From: Clostridia bacterium
GTDB taxonomy: Bacteria; Bacillota_A; Clostridia; Oscillospirales; CAG-272
DNA: 10,516 nucleotides
NCBI GenBank assembly: GCA_017457545.1
Contig: JAFTHF010000167.1
Span: 1-10,516, forward strand
Reading direction: 5' to 3'
In this document: piece by piece, positions 7,058 through 10,516 of the stretch
Numbering within the stretch: position 1 is the stretch's first letter
Layout of the letters: every line of letters starts with the position of its first letter
The notes under the pieces: generated by a model
Databases searched by the model: none
What the model saw: only the letters and a program-made list of their open reading frames with translations
What the model was told of the DNA's origin: nothing
Translations under genes and position numbers: made by a program

Positions 7058-8782
7058 TTATTTATTAACATCGTCACGGAACTGAAGCTTATAAAGTCCT
7101 GCATAAGTGCCGCCAAGGGCTACAAGCTCGTCATGGTTGCCAAGCTCAGTAATGCGTCCCTCGGATACTACGGCAATCTTGTCCGCATTCTTAACAGTTG
7201 AAAGACGGTGGGCAACTACAATTGTTGTTCTGCCCTTGCAAAGCTCATCAAGGGAGCGCTGAATAAGAATTTCCGTTGTGTTATCAAGGGCGCTTGTCGC
7301 CTCATCAAGAATAAGAATGGGGGGATTCTTCAAGAATACTCTTGCAATGGAAAGCCTTTGCTTCTGTCCACCGGAAAGCTTAACGCCACGCTCACCGATT
7401 ATGGTATCGTAGCCGTTTTCAAGAGTAAGCACGTAATCGTGAATATTGGCACGCTTTGCAGCCTCAATTACCTCCTCCTCGGTGGCACCCGGTCTGCCGT
7501 AAAGAATATTGTCTCTTATACTTGCGTTAAAGAGGTATACGTCCTGCTGAACTATACCGATGTTCTGACGGAGGGACTTCATTGTTATATCGTGAATTTC
7601 CTTACCGTCAATAAAGATTTCGCCCTTTTCCACGTTGTAGAAATGGGGAATAAGGTGACAAATTGTAGTCTTACCTCCTCCGCTTGGACCAACAAGAGCA
7701 AACATTTCGCCCTTTTTGATTTCAAGGGAAAGGTCATGAAGCACGTCAGTATCACCCTCATAGCTGTAGGTTACATTCTTGAAATTAATGTCACCCTCAA
7801 CTCTTTCAATATCCGTAGCTGTTTCAAGGTCAAGCTCCGGCTCGGCATCCATAATTTCAAGAAAACGCTTAAAGCCTGTTACACCGTTCTGGTACTGCTC
7901 CATAAAGCCGATAAGTGTATTTACAGGGCCAAGGAAAAGGTTTACTGACAGAATAAATGCGGTGTAGTCACCGAATTTAATATCTCCGTTATACAGGAAA
8001 AGGCCGCCTGCAATAAGAACGATTACATTGAATACATTAGTTACAAAGGTTGTTGAGGAATGGAACATACCCATCGCCTTATAGGACTTACGTCTTGCCT
8101 CAACAAAGGAGCTGTTTCCCTTTTCAAACTTTTCAGCCTCCACCTCTGCGTTAGTAAACGCCTTGGTTACTCTGATGCCGGAAATACTGCTTTCAAGGGC
8201 ACCGTTAATCTCGGCAACGGATTTTCTGCTTTCCATAAAGGCGTTTCTCATTCTCTTGCGGAGCACCCAGGAAATAAGGATAAGAAAGGGTACGCATGCA
8301 AAAATAATAAGGGTAAGCCAGATATTTATGGTTGAAAGATATACAAATGCTGTAACAATGGAGATAGAGGAAATAAGTATATTTTCAGGTCCGTGGTGGG
8401 CAAGCTCGCTAACCTCCCAAAGGTCATTTGTCATTCTTGACATTATCTTACCTGTTTCGTTGCCGTCATAAAAGCCGTAGGGAAGCTTTTCAAGATGATT
8501 GAACATATCGCTTCTCATATTTGCCTGCATTTTAACACCGATTACGTGGCCCTGATACTGAATAAAGAAATCAAGCAGGGCACGGATAAGATACAGCACC
8601 AAAAGAAGTGAGCCGAAGAATATAATATCTCTGTACTGTCTGTTCGGTATAAGCTCATTTAACATTTCACGGGTGATAATGGGGTATACAATTCCGATAG
8701 ATGCAACGGCAAGAGATGATAGCATATCGAAGAAAAACATCACCCTGTGTGGCTTATAATAGGATAAAAATCTTTTTAACAT
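7058..8782 (-). CDS. ABC exporter half-transporter (fused membrane and ATPase domains)
   Basis: 574 aa, full length for a type IV (MsbA/Sav1866-like) exporter subunit. The membrane domain (about residues 1-310) has six hydrophobic segments and the coupling-helix region around YGFYDGNETGKIMSRMTND. The ATPase domain (about 330-574) is complete: Walker A GPSGGGKTT (365-373), Q-loop QQDVYLF, signature LSGGQ (469-473), Walker B ILILDEATSALD with catalytic Glu494, and H-loop His525 in VAHRLSTV. It would work as a homodimer or with a partner encoded elsewhere, since no second half-transporter lies next to it. Substrate unknown: lipid, peptide or drug. The frame is open 23 codons upstream to 8851, but ATG 8782-8780 has GGAG 8 nt upstream, and the longer start would lie upstream of the predicted promoter's -10 box. 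Confidence 0.95.
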   Translation of the reverse strand: MLKRFLSYYKPHRVMFFFDMLSSLAVASIGIVYPIITREMLNELIPNRQYRDIIFFGSLLLVLYLIRALLDFFIQYQGHVIGVKMQANMRSDMFNHLEKLPYGFYDGNETGKIMSRMTNDLWEVSELAHHGPENILISSISIVTAFVYLSTINIWLTLIIFACVPFLILISWVLRKRMRNAFMESRKSVAEINGALESSISGIRVTKAFTNAEVEAEKFEKGNSSFVEARRKSYKAMGMFHSSTTFVTNVFNVIVLIAGGLFLYNGDIKFGDYTAFILSVNLFLGPVNTLIGFMEQYQNGVTGFKRFLEIMDAEPELDLETATDIERVEGDINFKNVTYSYEGDTDVLHDLSLEIKKGEMFALVGPSGGGKTTICHLIPHFYNVEKGEIFIDGKEIHDITMKSLRQNIGIVQQDVYLFNASIRDNILYGRPGATEEEVIEAAKRANIHDYVLTLENGYDTIIGERGVKLSGGQKQRLSIARVFLKNPPILILDEATSALDNTTEILIQRSLDELCKGRTTIVVAHRLSTVKNADKIAVVSEGRITELGNHDELVALGGTYAGLYKLQFRDDVNK

Positions 8783-8828
8783 CTGTTTTCTCCATTGATA
8801 GTTTTGCTTATAAATATTTAACGGGTAT

Positions 8829-8858
8829 ATTATATCACGGTTTTGTCTCACCTGTCAA
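8829..8858 (-). promoter_or_regulatory. Near-consensus promoter of the ABC exporter
   Basis: Read on the minus strand: perfect -35 TTGACA (8858-8853), 18-bp spacer, perfect -10 TATAAT (8834-8829) with TGA before it (extended -10). Expected to be strong. It is divergent from the pnuC promoter, with 34 bp between the two -35 boxes. Confidence 0.85.
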
Positions 8859-8892
8859 GCATTTGCATTTTACGTTGCACATAATTTTATTA

Positions 8893-8921
8893 TTGACATA
8901 TATGTCAGTTTATGTTAAAAT
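8893..8921 (+). promoter_or_regulatory. Sigma-A promoter of pnuC
   Basis: Perfect -35 TTGACA (8893-8898), 17-bp spacer, -10 TAAAAT (8916-8921) with an upstream TGT (extended -10). Transcription should start near 8928, about 90 nt before the pnuC ATG. Confidence 0.8.
8894..8907. promoter_or_regulatory. Palindromic candidate operator in the pnuC promoter
   Basis: TGACATATATGTCA is a perfect 14-bp palindrome covering most of the -35 box and the start of the spacer, a classic position for a repressor. pnuC genes in Firmicutes are known targets of the niacin-responsive repressor NiaR (YrxA). I do not recall its consensus well enough to claim a match, so the regulator is left open. Confidence 0.5.
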
Positions 8922-8927
8922 ACAGTA

Positions 8928-9010
8928 AACTGCCACCGGGTAGGAATGTATTATGCATTCGTTTCGCTTCGTTAGGTCATTGAAGAAGCGCTTCGAGTGC
9001 TTATTTTTTT
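8928..9010 (+). promoter_or_regulatory. pnuC leader RNA: candidate transcription attenuator or riboswitch-like element
   Basis: Three upstream hairpins are visible. The first is CTGCC/GGTAG (8930-8934, 8939-8943) around ACCG. The second is GAATGTA/TGCATTC (8944-8950, 8954-8960), with one G-U pair. The third is CGCTTC/GAAGCG (8965-8970, 8985-8990) with a 14-nt loop. The third shares bases 8986-8990 with the 5' arm of the terminator that follows, so the two are mutually exclusive: an antiterminator/terminator pair. A short ATG frame (8946-8975) also lies here. I do not recognise a known riboswitch family. Confidence 0.5.
8986..9010 (+). terminator. Attenuator terminator in front of the pnuC ribosome binding site
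   Basis: 6-bp stem AAGCGC (8986-8991) and GTGCTT (8997-9002), one G-U pair, loop TTCGA, then ATTTTTTT (9003-9010). The RBS GAGGTG starts at 9011. A terminator at this point, inside the transcript and before its only gene, implies conditional read-through. The stem is short, so efficiency is uncertain. Confidence 0.55.
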
Positions 9011-9019
9011 GAGGTGAAT

Positions 9020-9727
9020 ATGAAAAAGGTAAAGGAGCTTTTAAAATCCCTTACAATTTTTGAAAGATGTCTGTGGGCTGTGTCCACACTTGGCGTAATA
9101 ATAGCCTTTCTTATTTCTCCCGACAAGGATTATCTTACGCTTATTTCATCTATTATCGGTCTTACCGCTTTGATTTTTACTGCAAAGGGGTACGTTATAG
9201 GACAGGTGCTTATTGTTGTATTCTCCGTTTTCTACGGAATTATTTCCTATCATTTCCGTTACTACGGAGAGATGATTACATATCTTTGTATGAGCTCCCC
9301 TATTGCAATTGCAGCTGTTATCTCCTGGGCAAGAAATCCCTACGGTAAAACAAGGGAGGTAAAGGTAAGTAAAATTACGAAAAAACAGGTAACGGTTATG
9401 ATTATTCTTGCCATTTTTGTAACCGTGGGATTCTATTTTATACTTAAGGCGCTGGGAAATGCCAACCTTTTGGTCAGCACATTTTCCGTTACCACAAGCT
9501 TTGTTGCCGCTTATATGACCTATTTAAGAAGCCCCTATTACGCGCTTGGCTACGTTGCCAACGATATGGTGCTTATTTCCCTTTGGATTTCTGCAACCGT
9601 TAAGGATATTTCAAGTCTGCCTATGGTAATTTGCTTCTCTATGTTCTTTATAAATGATACCTATGCATTTATTAACTGGCAAAGAATGAAAAAACGTCAG
9701 GCGATGTTCTTTGATGAAGATTTATAA
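9020..9727 (+). CDS. pnuC: PnuC family nicotinamide riboside/mononucleotide transporter
   Basis: 235 aa, polytopic membrane protein of about seven hydrophobic segments. It takes up a pyridine nucleotide precursor (nicotinamide riboside in characterised members) for NAD salvage, by facilitated diffusion with trapping by an intracellular kinase. The family pattern is in the C-terminal third: YALGYVANDMVLISLW (174-189) and FFINDTYAFINW (209-220), followed by a basic cytoplasmic tail QRMKKRQ. I chose ATG 9020 over the GTG at 9014 because that GTG is part of the RBS GAGGTG (9011-9016). It is a single-gene unit behind a palindrome-bearing promoter and an attenuator-like leader, and ends at a bidirectional terminator. 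PnuC relatives also carry thiamine or riboflavin, so the substrate is likely but not proven; no salvage kinase gene is in the window. Confidence 0.88.
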   Translation: MKKVKELLKSLTIFERCLWAVSTLGVIIAFLISPDKDYLTLISSIIGLTALIFTAKGYVIGQVLIVVFSVFYGIISYHFRYYGEMITYLCMSSPIAIAAVISWARNPYGKTREVKVSKITKKQVTVMIILAIFVTVGFYFILKALGNANLLVSTFSVTTSFVAAYMTYLRSPYYALGYVANDMVLISLWISATVKDISSLPMVICFSMFFINDTYAFINWQRMKKRQAMFFDEDL

Positions 9728-9729
9728 AT

Positions 9730-9758
9730 AAAAAGTGCGACACTTGGTCGCACTTTTT
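9730..9758. terminator. Bidirectional intrinsic terminator between pnuC and the convergent gene
   Basis: 12-bp perfect stem AAAAAGTGCGAC (9730-9741) and GTCGCACTTTTT (9747-9758), loop ACTTG, with T-runs in both reading directions. It lies 3 nt after the pnuC stop and 1 nt after the stop of the minus-strand gene ending at 9760. Confidence 0.9.
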
Positions 9759-9759
9759 C

Positions 9760-10389
9760 TTATTTTACCTCTATTAAGCCGTTTTTATCAAACACCTTAA
9801 CTATTCTATCCTTGTTTTTGACCTTGCTTGGCAAATACTTATCCTTGCTTACAGCCTTAAAATGGGATTTGAAATATGAGGAAAGGGATTTTTTCGGAAT
9901 ATCGTATTCCACATAAACAGTATCGTCGGTAAGCACGGATTTATAAAAATCAAGCACCCTTTTCTTAGGCATCTTAATGTAAAATTTTTCGTTTATGTAC
10001 ACAAGTCCCTGCTTCTTTATGAAAAGACAGTCAAGGACAAAATGCTCATTTACTCTTATAACGGGAGTAATATTTCCATCCTCCATTCTCGGGCCAAGCT
10101 GGGGGTCCTCAAAGAAAGGAATACACTCCTCACAGGATTTAAACACGTCAAGAAGCATATCTACTGCCATACTGCAGCTTGTAACATCAAGATATTTTCC
10201 TCTTGTTTCCTTAAAAACAGGCTGAATTATATCTGCGGCAGAATATTTGCTTTTATCCTCAACCGTAAAAAATCCGTCAATTATTTTTTCTGCCTCCTGT
10301 AAGTACCCGTCCTTTGTGTAAAAGGGGTTCATATCATTTAAAATTTCGGCATAGCAATCTATCATTGTTTCTCTAAAGCGCTTAAGCAT
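9760..10389 (-). CDS. Hypothetical protein, 209 aa, unknown family
   Basis: I do not recognise a family. It has no signal peptide or membrane segment and reads as a soluble, mixed alpha/beta cytoplasmic protein. The first half is helical and acidic (AEILNDMNPF, LQEAEKIIDGFF). The second half holds strands (VIRVNEHFVLDCLFIKKQGLVYINEKFYI) and a lysine-rich tail (SKDKYLPSKVKNKDRIVKVF). Five cysteines occur (12, 72, 86, 89, 121), two as CEEC, too few to argue for a metal site. It looks like a real gene: good promoter, AGAGAGGTGAT before ATG 10389-10387, an uninterrupted frame and a terminator immediately after the stop. It is a single-gene unit convergent with pnuC, with no operon partner to suggest a function. 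Confidence 0.8.
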   Translation of the reverse strand: MLKRFRETMIDCYAEILNDMNPFYTKDGYLQEAEKIIDGFFTVEDKSKYSAADIIQPVFKETRGKYLDVTSCSMAVDMLLDVFKSCEECIPFFEDPQLGPRMEDGNITPVIRVNEHFVLDCLFIKKQGLVYINEKFYIKMPKKRVLDFYKSVLTDDTVYVEYDIPKKSLSSYFKSHFKAVSKDKYLPSKVKNKDRIVKVFDKNGLIEVK

Positions 10390-10410
10390 AAAATCACCTC
10401 TCTTACATAT

Positions 10411-10439
10411 ATTTTATCATATAAAATGGTGAATTTCAA
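10411..10439 (-). promoter_or_regulatory. Sigma-A promoter of the hypothetical gene
   Basis: Read on the minus strand: -35 TTGAAA (10439-10434), 17-bp spacer, -10 TAAAAT (10416-10411) with TGA before it (extended -10). The leader is about 15-20 nt. Beyond it, 10440-10516 is AT-rich and I see no gene or clear signal in it. Confidence 0.75.
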
Positions 10440-10516
10440 GGCTTGTACCGTTCATATCAAGAGAAGATACATTAAAAACAGATGTAATAATTGAATTATA
10501 CGTTTTATAATAGTAG

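Noticed and set aside
7208..7948. Plus-strand open frame of 246 codons
   Set aside because: Antisense to the ATPase domain of the ABC exporter, which has all expected motifs. The composition of the translation is implausible for a real protein.
8783..8851. Longer ABC exporter start at 8851
   Set aside because: This stretch contains the predicted -10 box and lies upstream of the likely transcription start. ATG 8782 has a good RBS and gives the usual family N-terminus.
8928..9010. Leader as a THF, preQ1, cobalamin, ZTP, guanidine or fluoride riboswitch
   Set aside because: I compared it from memory with the core motifs of these classes and found no convincing match, so no class is named. A covariance-model search would decide.
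8953..9012. Alternative 19-codon frame in the pnuC leader, starting at the second ATG and ending at TGA 9010-9012
   Set aside because: It runs through the terminator hairpin and T-run, has no RBS of its own, and its product looks like translated structural RNA.
10480..10516. TATAAT at 10506-10511 as a plus-strand promoter leaving the window
   Set aside because: No acceptable -35 box lies 16-18 bp upstream, and nothing downstream is visible to support it.

Overview
This window looks like chromosomal DNA from a low-to-moderate GC member of the Firmicutes, most likely an anaerobic gut-type Clostridia. The evidence is AT-rich intergenic DNA with near-consensus sigma-A promoters (TTGACA/TTGAAA, 17-18 bp, TATAAT/TAAAAT), strong AGGAGG-type ribosome binding sites, compact intergenic spacing, and families typical of that group (DUF445, DUF2079, PnuC, a clostridial-type GH2 enzyme). 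I see no phage, transposon, CRISPR, tRNA or rRNA signal.

Layout. 1-3050 (minus strand) is a three-gene operon read right to left: a small Dabb-fold protein, an MFS transporter, and a glycoside hydrolase family 2 enzyme that runs off the left edge. The genes are coupled by a 1-nt gap and an 11-bp overlap. A sugar- or glycoside-utilisation role is the natural reading. 3051-3165 holds two back-to-back promoters. 3166-4080 (plus) is a DUF445 membrane-associated protein, ending at a perfect-palindrome bidirectional terminator shared with the convergent gene 4113-5939 (minus), a large DUF2079 membrane protein. 5940-6127 holds that gene's promoter, a nested inverted repeat of unknown role, and the terminator of the next gene. 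6128-6946 (minus) is a probable PlsC/LPLAT-type acyltransferase with a glutamate-rich tail. 7058-8782 (minus) is a complete ABC exporter half-transporter.

8783-9019 is the most regulatory-looking stretch. It holds two divergent strong promoters, one for the ABC exporter and one for pnuC. The pnuC promoter carries a 14-bp palindrome over its -35/spacer region. It is followed by a leader of about 90 nt with mutually exclusive antiterminator and terminator hairpins ending just before the pnuC ribosome binding site. 9020-9727 (plus) is PnuC, a nicotinamide riboside/mononucleotide-type transporter. It converges, through another bidirectional terminator, on 9760-10389 (minus), a protein of unknown function with its own promoter. 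10440-10516 holds nothing I can assign.

Overall this is mostly ordinary housekeeping and accessory metabolism. No clearly new multi-gene system is visible. The best lead is the double (operator plus attenuator) control region in front of pnuC, followed by the nested inverted repeat at 5997-6050 and the atypical acyltransferase.
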